Source of the DNA: DAOVFN01 sp964607835
GTDB lineage: Archaea; Aenigmatarchaeota; Aenigmatarchaeia; QMZP01
NCBI GenBank assembly: GCA_964607835.1
Contig: CAZSLL010000008.1
Coordinates: 1 to 48,647, forward strand
Reading direction: 5' to 3'
DNA: 48,647 nucleotides
The notes under the pieces are model-generated. The model saw nothing but the letters and a program-made list of their open reading frames with translations, ran no database searches and had not been told where the DNA came from. Below are positions 23,470 through 29,349 of the stretch, one piece after another. The stretch's first letter is position 1, and every line of letters starts with the position of its first letter. A program made the position numbers and the translations under genes.

Positions 23470-25362
23470 TCACCCAAAAAACACAGGCCTTCTCGTGAGC
23501 AGCCTGTCCATGGGAAGGGGCTTGTAAGGGAACCCCTTTGTTTGCTTCCTTATCTCCTTCACCACCTGCTCCGGGGAAACCTGCCTTACCTTCCCGTCCC
23601 CCCTGAACCTGAGGGGGAGCTTTCCTGACTTCTTCTCCTTCTCCCCCACAACTATGCTGTATGGAATCCATTCCAGTTCTGCGTCCCTTACCTTCTTACC
23701 TACTGATTCCACCCTGTCATCGATGTCCACCCTTATTCTCTCCTTCTCCTTCTCCCTGGCAAGCTTCTGGCAGTAGGGAACCATGGAGTCGTTCATTGGG
23801 CACAGCCTTACCTGGGTGGGCGATAGCCACAGCGGGAGCATGGGATGCCCCCCTTTCTGCTGCCTCATGCATTCCTTCTCCAGAAGGGCGTACATCACCC
23901 TTTCCACCGCCCCCGAGGGCGAGCAGTGCAGGATGATGGGATGCTTCTTTTTGTTGTCCCTGTCAGTGAACCTTATGTCATACCTTTCCCCGTTCTCCAC
24001 GTCAATCTGGTCAGTTGCAAGCGTGGCTGCCTTGTCCAGCGCGTCCACGAAGTTCCATTCGTGCTTGAGCACGAAGTAGAAGAACCGCTTGTCCCATATC
24101 TCCACCAGGGCGGGCTTCCCGAACTGCTTCACCAGCCCGTGCACGTACTCCCGGTTTTCCTCGTAGAAGTCCTTTACCACCCTTATGGCCAGCTCCAGGT
24201 CTCCCTTCTTGGTAAGCTCGAACCCCTCAGACACCTCGTCGCACAGCCTGAACCTCCTTGTCATCTCCTTCTTGGCCTGCTCCATGTCAGAGCACGCCGC
24301 GTGGCAGTCGGGCATGGTGAAGGTCCTTAGCCTCCTGAGCCCGGCCAGCTCCCCCCTCTGCTCCACCCTGAACGAGTAGTGGGTCAGCTCGTACAGCCTC
24401 ATGGGAAGGTTCCTGTAGGATATGCTGGCATCATGCTTCATGAGGAACTGCCCGAAGCACGCCGAGAACCTCAGGAACACCCTCTTGTTGGGGGTTTGTA
24501 TGGTGTGCTGCCTGGCCGGGAACCGGTTCAGGTACTTCTTCAGGGAAGGGTGCTCGTAATCATACATTATGGGGGTCTCGACCTCCATGGCCCCGTACTC
24601 CAGTGTCTTCTGCGTTGTCCACTGCTCTATGAGGTCCTTGACCAGCTTGCCCTTGGGATAGTACCGCATGTTCCCGGGGTCGCTCCCTGGTTCGTAGTCA
24701 GCCAGCTCAAGCCTCTTCATGACCTGGATGTGCGGGGGCTCCTTGTCCACGGTCCTGTCCTTCATGAGCTCATATCTCACCATCTTCCCGAACCTCTCGT
24801 GCTCCGAGAAGTCAAAACCCTCGACCTTCTTTCCCTTTACCTGGATTGGGTGCTCCTTCCCGTCAGGGGTGAACACGAAGAACTCTGACTTCAGCTTCTC
24901 CTCGTTCTTCAGGGCCTCGGGGACATCCTCCTCTTCCTTCCCTTCTGCTGATATGTCCCTGGAGAGCTCTGCCAGGGGATGCCCCTTGACCTTGATGTTG
25001 AACCCCTTGTACCACCCGAACGGGGCCCTGAAGACCTTCAGGCCCTCCTTCTCCAGCGCCTTCTCCATGAGGTCAAGGACCTTGAGCGCGGTCTCTGGCT
25101 TGGAGGGCTCCTGTGAGAGGTGCACATAGGGGTAGAGCACCACGTTCTTTGCCTTTACCTGGCCGAACACCTTGAGCGCCTCTTTGGAGGCCTTCTCAGC
25201 CACCTTTGAATATGATTTCTCGTCCTGCTTCTCCACAGAGCTGAAAACAGCCAGCACGTCCTCCACCCTTACGGGCTTCTTCTCGGCCTTCTCTGCGCTG
25301 GATATGGCTTTCTTCTTTGGCTCCCATTCTATGAAATCCGCGTGTAGCAAAAGGATTTTCAT
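23470..25362 (-). CDS. thrS: Threonyl-tRNA synthetase, archaeal type
   Basis: 630 residues. The N-terminus MKILLLHADFIEWEPKKKA is the archaea-specific DTD-like editing domain that removes serine from tRNA-Thr (about 1-145). The class II catalytic core includes motif 1 around YDYEHPSLKKYLNRFPARQ, motif 2 RVEQRGELAGLRRLRTF and motif 3 HCSPSGAVERVMYALLE. Zinc ligands are Cys in SACFGQF, His in PDCHAAC and His in ILHCSP. The anticodon-binding domain closes the protein (LWLSPTQVRLCPMND). Its start overlaps the upstream Cys-protein gene by 4 bases. The operon leader carries a five-threonine leader ORF. Confidence 0.96.
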   Translation of the reverse strand: MKILLLHADFIEWEPKKKAISSAEKAEKKPVRVEDVLAVFSSVEKQDEKSYSKVAEKASKEALKVFGQVKAKNVVLYPYVHLSQEPSKPETALKVLDLMEKALEKEGLKVFRAPFGWYKGFNIKVKGHPLAELSRDISAEGKEEEDVPEALKNEEKLKSEFFVFTPDGKEHPIQVKGKKVEGFDFSEHERFGKMVRYELMKDRTVDKEPPHIQVMKRLELADYEPGSDPGNMRYYPKGKLVKDLIEQWTTQKTLEYGAMEVETPIMYDYEHPSLKKYLNRFPARQHTIQTPNKRVFLRFSACFGQFLMKHDASISYRNLPMRLYELTHYSFRVEQRGELAGLRRLRTFTMPDCHAACSDMEQAKKEMTRRFRLCDEVSEGFELTKKGDLELAIRVVKDFYEENREYVHGLVKQFGKPALVEIWDKRFFYFVLKHEWNFVDALDKAATLATDQIDVENGERYDIRFTDRDNKKKHPIILHCSPSGAVERVMYALLEKECMRQQKGGHPMLPLWLSPTQVRLCPMNDSMVPYCQKLAREKEKERIRVDIDDRVESVGKKVRDAELEWIPYSIVVGEKEKKSGKLPLRFRGDGKVRQVSPEQVVKEIRKQTKGFPYKPLPMDRLLTRRPVFFG

Positions 25363-25565
25363 ACCTTAGGCCTCCCGTTTTGCTTGTAAAGGGGACAGTC
25401 AGTTATATGGCATCCACTTATAGCGCAGTGGCTGATGTACTCGCCACCTGAGACAGCGGGATGGTCTCCGTTGTACAGCTCGATGACCCTGCAGCCGTCC
25501 CCGTACTGAAGGAGAAGCCAGTCCGTGTGCAACACCACATTATTCATGTCCGTTTTGTTTTTCAT
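25359..25565 (-). CDS. Small Cys-rich protein co-transcribed with ThrRS
   Basis: 68 residues from ATG 25565, with Shine-Dalgarno GGTGA four bases before it; an internal Met at 25547 is possible. The C-terminal half has HCAISGCHITDCPLYK, a Cys/His cluster that could bind zinc or iron-sulfur; LLLQYGDGCRVIELYNGDHP adds another Cys. Not recognised. The 4-base overlap with thrS (ATGA) shows coupling, so it may act with ThrRS or only transmit leader control. Confidence 0.7.
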   Translation of the reverse strand: MKNKTDMNNVVLHTDWLLLQYGDGCRVIELYNGDHPAVSGGEYISHCAISGCHITDCPLYKQNGRPKV

Positions 25566-25680
25566 GCTCTCACCAATATACCCCTCTCTGGGGCGATTGG
25601 GTTCCAGAACCAGCCACCCCAGCAGACCACTGACTAACAGGAACCTGTTGTTGTGGTTGTCATCGCGCCGGGGTACATAG
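25566..25680 (-). promoter_or_regulatory. Candidate threonine attenuator leader of the thrS operon
   Basis: Complementary segments read on the minus strand: AACAGG (25649-25644) with CCTGTT (25641-25636), inside the leader ORF; GGTTCC (25645-25640) with GGAACC (25605-25600); CTGGGG (25622-25617) with CCCCAG (25593-25588); CCAAT (25600-25596) with ATTGG (25577-25573), continued by CCCC (25593-25590) with GGGG (25584-25581). The last hairpin shares CCCC with the CTGGGG stem and occupies the first GG of the Shine-Dalgarno GGTGA (25574-25570). The folds are therefore mutually exclusive, and one masks the ribosome site. A ribosome stalled on the Thr codons would block the first hairpin. This is inference from hand pairing; energies were not computed. 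Confidence 0.55.
25634..25678 (-). CDS. Thr-rich leader peptide MYPGAMTTTTTGSC
   Basis: ATG 25678, then an in-frame ATG at 25663 followed by ACA ACC ACA ACA ACA (five threonines), GGT TCC TGT and TAG at 25636-25634. The TATA at 25701-25711 predicts transcription start at about 25680, so this is likely the leaderless first ORF of the thrS mRNA. It lies 68 bases before the first operon gene. A run of Thr codons before a threonyl-tRNA synthetase is what a ribosome-mediated sensor of charged tRNA-Thr would use. Too short for routine gene finders. Confidence 0.6.
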   Translation of the reverse strand: MYPGAMTTTTTGSC

Positions 25681-25700
25681 TAAAAACTAAGAACAGGCAG

Positions 25701-25711
25701 GCTTAAAAAGT
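25701..25711 (-). promoter_or_regulatory. TATA box of the thrS operon
   Basis: ctttttaagcc on the minus strand, 26-28 bases upstream of the leader-ORF ATG at 25678. Confidence 0.55.
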
Positions 25712-25721
25712 TTTGCAGGGG

Positions 25722-25979
25722 CTACCCGGTTTCTGATGCCTGCTCGAGCTGGTCGCTCAGGTCGCCGGACGCCTTGGCAGGTGCCTTCGGAGTGTCCCCT
25801 GAAGACTGCTTCTCCGGAGAGCTGCTCTCAGCCTTCTCGTCCTGGTTGAGGTCAACCCAGTCCCTTACCATGGTCTCTATTTCCTCGGACATGGTGTGCT
25901 CCCTCAGGACGCACATACTCTTGAACTTCAGAAGCAGCTCCTTGTCAATGTCCACTGACAATGATGTCTTCTCTGCCAT
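25722..25979 (-). CDS. Ribbon-helix-helix-like small protein
   Basis: 85 residues from ATG 25979, about 27 bases after a TATA-like cttattaaat; the longer frame to 26003 is not favoured. Residues 3-47 (KTSLSVDIDKELLLKFKSMCVLREHTMSEEIETMVRDWV) have the strand-helix-helix pattern of Arc/CopG/ParD regulators. The C-terminal 35 residues are Ser/Glu/Lys/Pro-rich and probably disordered. No toxin gene adjoins it. It could regulate transcription or serve a chromosomal function. Confidence 0.65.
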   Translation of the reverse strand: MAEKTSLSVDIDKELLLKFKSMCVLREHTMSEEIETMVRDWVDLNQDEKAESSSPEKQSSGDTPKAPAKASGDLSDQLEQASETG

Positions 25980-26023
25980 GGAATATACTATGTCCCTGGG
26001 CATTTAATAAGGTTTGCTGCATT

Positions 26024-26419
26024 TCAGTCGTCAAGCATTATCTCGTGGGCGCATACCCCCTCCTCCCAGGGGGCTATGTGCACCCTTTCCCCCCTCCTGA
26101 AAACCAGCCTGTTCCCATAGGGCTCCCTGTGGTTCATGGTCTCGTACAGCTCCAGGCCCATGTCCCGGGCCAGCCCCCTCATGAAATGAAGGTTCCTTTC
26201 CTTTCCGCCGGAGTTGTCCACATACGCCATCTTTCCCGGCTCCCCCGAAGGACCCGGCCTGTAGAACCCGAAGGGGGCATCCTTCTCGCCAGGCCTTATC
26301 CAGAGCTCTCTCAACCCCTCGTCCCCGTAGGGCCTCCTCTCAACATGGAACCCCAGTTCACTGGAAACCCTGATGACCTCTGCCTCTTCCCGTTCCCTTT
26401 CGTCTGCCGAGCCCCTCAT
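26024..26419 (-). CDS. Hypothetical protein
   Basis: 131 residues; not recognised. N-terminal basic/acidic helix (MRGSADEREREEAEVIRVSSEL), then a mixed alpha/beta body with GFHVERRPYGDEGLRELWIRPG, FGFYRPGPSGEPGKMAYVDNSGG and a closing PWEEGVCAHEIMLDD. A TATA-like gatatttaag about 27 bases upstream indicates leaderless expression. It lies just before the tRNA-Gln gene, divergent from it. Confidence 0.6.
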   Translation of the reverse strand: MRGSADEREREEAEVIRVSSELGFHVERRPYGDEGLRELWIRPGEKDAPFGFYRPGPSGEPGKMAYVDNSGGKERNLHFMRGLARDMGLELYETMNHREPYGNRLVFRRGERVHIAPWEEGVCAHEIMLDD

Positions 26420-26514
26420 GCCTAAAATCCGTGAATGAAAGCTTAAATATCCGATTTGGCCATTCTATACACGGTATCCGTCATCAATTCGAATAGCCCC
26501 GTAGTCTAGAGGCC

Positions 26515-26591
26515 AAAGGCCTTTCTTACGGACGCTTCCGCAGGTCTCAAGAAAGCCCTGGGAAAGAATCCGCAAAGAGAGAGGCTGGCTA
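26515..26591 (+). other. tRNA-Gln intron 1 (D-loop, about position 20/21)
   Basis: About 77 bases. Exon GGCC (26511-26514) can pair with GGCT (26587-26590), flanked by the bulge AAA (26515-26517) on one strand and AAG (26591-26593) on the other. An inner helix GGCC (26518-26521)/GGCT (26583-26586) follows, giving a relaxed bulge-helix-bulge for the archaeal splicing endonuclease. Inner hairpins include CGGA-CGCT-TCCG and an alternative stem GGCCTTTCTT/AAGAAAGCC. Boundaries are uncertain by 1-2 bases. Confidence 0.75.
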
Positions 26592-26630
26592 AGGATACCA
26601 GGCTCTGGACCTGGAGACCGCGGTTCGAAT

Positions 26631-26704
26631 GCAGGGAGAAGTTCTACGGTTCGGCTCCCAGGCAAGTCTGCCCGTCCTCCTTTTCGGAGGGGATGGCTGG
26701 AAGT
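26631..26704 (+). other. tRNA-Gln intron 2 (T-loop, position 59-61)
   Basis: About 74 bases between T60 (26630) and C61 (26705); a one-base shift gives the same product. TTC (26624-26626) can pair with GAA (26700-26702), and CAG (26632-26634) with CTG (26697-26699), which leaves opposing bulges at the cut sites, a relaxed bulge-helix-bulge. Inside lie GGGAG/CTCCC and CCTCC-TTTTC-GGAGG hairpins. Confidence 0.75.
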
Positions 26705-26749
26705 CCGCGCGGGGCTATAGTATCAAAATCAAGGTTAGTGGGTGAATGG

Positions 26750-27214
26750 ATGGGAGGTTTTTATTTTTCTTATGGAAGAGAATATAAACAATTGATATTG
26801 AAAAACATAGAGTTTAATTCTCAGATATGTCCAGTTTGCGAAGGTGAAACAACAGCAGATATTATTTTTGATATCAAACGAGGAACAATATACGGTCTTG
26901 GGGGACCCGGGAAAGTTATTGGTTCTCAATTAATATGTTTGGAGTGTGGAGGAACATATGAACTTAAGGGTAGGATGCTTATGACGGCAATTGAGATATT
27001 CAAAGAAGCCACCAAAGATGATAATGGAAGAGACAGATACGGTAGGAAAAAAATTCCAGGAATCGATTTTTTAACAGCTAAAGCAGAAAGGCAAATAGAA
27101 GAAATGACATGCAAGTATTGTAAGAAAATGCTTCGAACTAAAAAGGAATGTGATGAGCATCAAAAAATATGTGCAAAGCGCCCGAAGAGGAAAAGTATAT
27201 GGAGACGTGATTAG
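26750..27214 (+). CDS. Zinc-finger protein of the island
   Basis: 154 residues from ATG 26750 with Shine-Dalgarno GGTGA; the frame runs back into tRNA intron 2, so a more upstream start is rejected. Two metal sites: CPVCEG...CLECGG (about 26-28 and 64-67), a split zinc ribbon, and CKYCKKMLRTKKECDEHQKIC near the C-terminus, a C2HC-like finger. The basic end RPKRKSIWRRD suits nucleic-acid binding. Could regulate the island's operon; function not known. Its stop is followed immediately by the AbrB-like ATG. Confidence 0.75.
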   Translation: MGGFYFSYGREYKQLILKNIEFNSQICPVCEGETTADIIFDIKRGTIYGLGGPGKVIGSQLICLECGGTYELKGRMLMTAIEIFKEATKDDNGRDRYGRKKIPGIDFLTAKAERQIEEMTCKYCKKMLRTKKECDEHQKICAKRPKRKSIWRRD

Positions 27215-27352
27215 ATGATGAAACTACAAGAAAATAAGAATCAGTTCTTCGTTGCAATCCCTAAGTTGATAGTGAAGAAGAAGTGGTCAATGGGTCAGGA
27301 ACTCAGAGCAAACTTCAATCAAGACGGAAACATCGTGCTAATGGAGGTATAA
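27215..27352 (+). CDS. AbrB/SpoVT-like swapped-hairpin protein (45 aa)
   Basis: ATG 27215 follows the previous stop at once and the stop codon overlaps the next ATG by one base. The 45 residues (KNQFFVAIPKLIVKKKWSMGQ ... NIVLMEV) match the AbrB pattern: strand, IPK, helix, strand, as in small archaeal transcription factors and antitoxins. Residue usage FFVAIPKLIVKKKW is typical of the beta-alpha-beta dimer unit. Probably the island's regulator. Confidence 0.72.
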   Translation: MMKLQENKNQFFVAIPKLIVKKKWSMGQELRANFNQDGNIVLMEV

Positions 27353-27483
27353 TGGCAAAGACAATAATGAAACGAAAAATAGAAGTTATCTATGTGGTAG
27401 CTGTTGCATTGATTTTCGCTATCGTAGCATTATGGTTTTTCTTAAGTGGAACAGCAAGCGCATGGTTTCCTAACATTTTTTGA
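27352..27483 (+). CDS. Tiny single-span membrane protein (43 aa)
   Basis: ATG 27352 lies three bases after GGAGGT (27343-27348), an excellent Shine-Dalgarno inside the preceding gene. Basic N-terminus MAKTIMKRKIE, then one hydrophobic helix (VIYVVAVALIFAIVALWFFLSG) and short outside tail. An in-frame extension to 27283 exists but overlaps the AbrB-like gene and has no ribosome site. Confidence 0.65.
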   Translation: MAKTIMKRKIEVIYVVAVALIFAIVALWFFLSGTASAWFPNIF

Positions 27484-27528
27484 CAAACGATTAGATACAT
27501 ATATATCTAACAATAACGAAATATTTTC

Positions 27529-27705
27529 ATGGCAATCGAAAGCTCACTTGAGTTCAATCTACTTTTGTTTATCGTAATGTTATACATCATACTTATTCTT
27601 TTCGTGTATTATCAAAAAGAGCTTCAGAGAAAGATGAGGGGTGAAGATAGTGGCAGGAAGAAAGCCAGCAAAAAAAACCAAGAAAAAATAAGCGCCCTTC
27701 ATTGA
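27529..27705 (+). CDS. Tiny membrane protein with basic tail (58 aa)
   Basis: ATG 27529 follows a TATA-like acatatatat (27497-27506) at leaderless distance, so a second promoter drives the rest of the cassette. One hydrophobic helix (NLLLFIVMLYIILILFVYY, about 9-28), then a Lys/Arg-rich cytosolic tail (KELQRKMRGEDSGRKKASKK). Unknown function. Confidence 0.6.
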   Translation: MAIESSLEFNLLLFIVMLYIILILFVYYQKELQRKMRGEDSGRKKASKKNQEKISALH

Positions 27706-27911
27706 ACGGAAAAGAGAATTGGTTACATAAAGCTCTTTTCATTGGATTGGTATTGGCTTTCATTGGGTATGGTATAAACTCATTCTTAATGCCACTATTT
27801 TCTGTATGTTGTAATGAAAATATTGTTTGTACAAGTATAGGTATCGCGGTAGGAACAATAGCAAGCTTTATCGTATATCTTGCTAAAGTAATATGGGGAG
27901 GCGGCGGATAA
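27702..27911 (+). CDS. Two-helix membrane protein (69 aa)
   Basis: TTG start at 27702 in the string TTGA overlaps the previous stop by 4 bases. Two hydrophobic helices (ALFIGLVLAFIGYGINSFLM and IGIAVGTIASFIVYLAKVIW) flank a loop with CCNENIVC, a possible disulfide. Ends in GGGG and overlaps the next ATG by one base. Unknown. Confidence 0.6.
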   Translation: MNGKENWLHKALFIGLVLAFIGYGINSFLMPLFSVCCNENIVCTSIGIAVGTIASFIVYLAKVIWGGGG

Positions 27912-27985
27912 TGCAGTTTGATATAAACACAATAATTATGATAATATTGTTCCTCTTGATACTATATATTATCTTGAAAAGATGA
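27911..27985 (+). CDS. Mini membrane peptide (24 aa)
   Basis: MQFDINTIIMIILFLLILYI then LKR: one helix with a basic end. Its ATG overlaps the previous stop (TAATG). Tight coupling to the three genes before it supports it being real; on its own it would not be called. Confidence 0.5.
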   Translation: MQFDINTIIMIILFLLILYIILKR

Positions 27986-28113
27986 GCAATTACTTCCATA
28001 TATCCGCTTTTCCGCCCATTTGTAGGCCTTAAAACCAGCGAATAGGTAGAGGCCGGAAGCATGATTTTGGCCGATAAAGAGAGGCCGAACATAGCGGATT
28101 TTCTGATTTTGGC
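27986..28113. other. Non-coding segment between convergent genes, with short repeats
   Basis: 128 bases between the membrane cassette and the nuclease gene. It holds a repeated TGATTTTGGC (two copies) and complementary GGCC/GGCC and TCCGCT/AGCGGA arms. It probably carries terminators for both strands. No gene seen. Confidence 0.4.
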
Positions 28114-28860
28114 TTACTGCTTCTTGATAACAACCACTTCCGGAAAGGTTCTTTTCATTCCTGCAAGCCAATCATTGTAATATCTGTAGGTTACTCGTGG
28201 AGTAAATAGTACAACAATCAGGCCTCCTTTGTAGTGGTTTGGGTATCTCACACACTTCGATAATATGCTGTCGAGACCTTCCTTATATGTTGGCCCTTTG
28301 ACCTCTATAGCTACATCACCAACAATGATATCAGGCCTGGAAGAGCCTTTCTGTTTCTCTATATCTGTCATGGGAAATTTCTGCTTAAGGAATTGACCTA
28401 ACTCTATTTGGTACGGATACTCGCTATTATACCTTTTGAAGGGTTTGAACGCTCTTATGACATTAATAACTTCATCCATCAGACCTTCTTTGATTAACCC
28501 TTTCTTTCTCATCTCATTGATGCTTTCTGATGACTGCTCATCATCCATCTTTATCTCTACATCCCTGACGAAGATTCCGTTCCTCTTCGCATACCTGATA
28601 ATCTCGCTAAGAGATAGTTTCCATTTGATGGCACTCTCATAGTCTGAGATGGTAGGTCTGCTTCCATCAAACATATCAGGCTGGGGCCTAATACCATAAT
28701 GATTTGCCATTGAATAGACCTGTTTGTTGCCCATTCTGCCAAGAATAACATCCTTTCTGTGCATCGTTCTCAGGTTTTTTCCGGCTTCCTTAGCCACTGT
28801 CTCTGTGGCCTTGGCGATGCCTTTACCGACCTTGGAAAGACCACCTTTCCAGTTAACCAT
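28114..28860 (-). CDS. PD-(D/E)xK-like nuclease-fold protein
   Basis: 248 residues. Near the C-terminus RPDIIVGDVAIEVKGP places P176-D177 and E186-V187-K188 in the classic PD-x(n)-ExK order, after helix IELGQFLKQKFPMTD. The following GGLIVVLFTPRV fits the next core strand. The N-terminal ~100 residues are basic and helical and may bind DNA. Such folds occur in restriction enzymes, Holliday resolvases and virus proteins. No methyltransferase is next to it, so a simple restriction-modification system is unlikely. Confidence 0.7.
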   Translation of the reverse strand: MVNWKGGLSKVGKGIAKATETVAKEAGKNLRTMHRKDVILGRMGNKQVYSMANHYGIRPQPDMFDGSRPTISDYESAIKWKLSLSEIIRYAKRNGIFVRDVEIKMDDEQSSESINEMRKKGLIKEGLMDEVINVIRAFKPFKRYNSEYPYQIELGQFLKQKFPMTDIEKQKGSSRPDIIVGDVAIEVKGPTYKEGLDSILSKCVRYPNHYKGGLIVVLFTPRVTYRYYNDWLAGMKRTFPEVVVIKKQ

Positions 28861-28925
28861 AATAATATTTTGAAGTCTTAATTAAAATGTTGATTAAAAA
28901 TTCTTAGTCTAAATTGATAGAAAAC

Positions 28926-29207
28926 TCATTTTTTGTTCCACCTATAGAATTTTCCTCTTGTTGTATCGATGACTTCGACCTTTTCTAATTCGACGAGATA
29001 ATTCAAAATTCTTTTGGCGCTGTTCTGCTTGATTGTAGTAGCCAATATAATTGAATAGAGACTCATGGCCTTGGGGAAGTTGGCTTTCAAAGCAACTTCA
29101 ACTTTTTTTATGCTTATTTTAGGTACTCTTCCCATTCCTGGGACTTTTTCTCTTTTCGGTTTTTTTCGATATTTCCTTGCATATTCAATATCATTCCAAT
29201 CAACCAT
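28926..29207 (-). CDS. Winged-helix-like DNA-binding protein
   Basis: 93 residues from ATG 29207 (MVDWNDIEYARKY), about 25 bases after TATA-like ttttatttta; the frame extension to 29252 is not favoured. A basic N-terminal arm (KYRKKPKREK) leads to a domain with helix-helix-wing pattern (AMSLYSIILATTIKQNSAKRILNYLVELEKVEVIDTTRGKFYRW), typical of archaeal winged-helix regulators. Likely island regulator. Confidence 0.6.
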   Translation of the reverse strand: MVDWNDIEYARKYRKKPKREKVPGMGRVPKISIKKVEVALKANFPKAMSLYSIILATTIKQNSAKRILNYLVELEKVEVIDTTRGKFYRWNKK

Positions 29208-29324
29208 ATAGAATTCTTTATTCCTTAAAATAAAACATTTAATAGAAAACATTTTTCTTTATAGAAATAGAGGTCGGACAGCGGGAGTATGACTGCCCGC
29301 CCATAGGAGGCAATTTGTATCAAA

Positions 29325-29349
29325 CATGAGGGGGTTATACCCCCTCATG
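29325..29349. terminator. Perfect 10-bp hairpin at gene end
   Basis: CATGAGGGGG-TTATA-CCCCCTCATG, overlapping the stop codon of the minus-strand gene at 29335. The strong stem suggests a terminator or RNA-stability element; there is no T-run directly after it, so intrinsic termination is not certain. Confidence 0.5.

Larger units (their letters stand above)
26495..26717 (+). tRNA. tRNA-Gln (anticodon CTG) interrupted by two non-canonical introns
   Basis: Acceptor AGCCCCG (26495-26501) pairs perfectly with CGGGGCT (26710-26716); discriminator A at 26717. D-stem GTCT (26504-26507) pairs with GGAT (26593-26596); the loop holds G18 G19. Anticodon stem CCAGG (26598-26602)/CCTGG (26610-26614) with loop CTCTGGA, anticodon CTG. 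T-stem CGCGG (26619-26623) pairs with CCGCG (26705-26709); loop TTCGAAT (26624-26630). The arms close only if about 26515-26591 and 26631-26704 are removed, giving a mature RNA of 72-73 bases; each junction is ambiguous by 1-2 bases. No CCA is encoded. The anticodon loop itself has no intron. A TATA-like ttctatacac lies about 30 bases upstream. An AT-rich island begins directly after the 3' end. Confidence 0.88.

Noticed and set aside
26631..26704. tRNA-Gln as a pseudogene because the T-stem is not closed
   Set aside because: Removing a 74-base insert restores all five T-stem pairs and the acceptor stem, so an intron explains it better.
26693..26749. Upstream start of the zinc-finger gene
   Set aside because: It would begin inside the tRNA gene; ATG 26750 has a Shine-Dalgarno.
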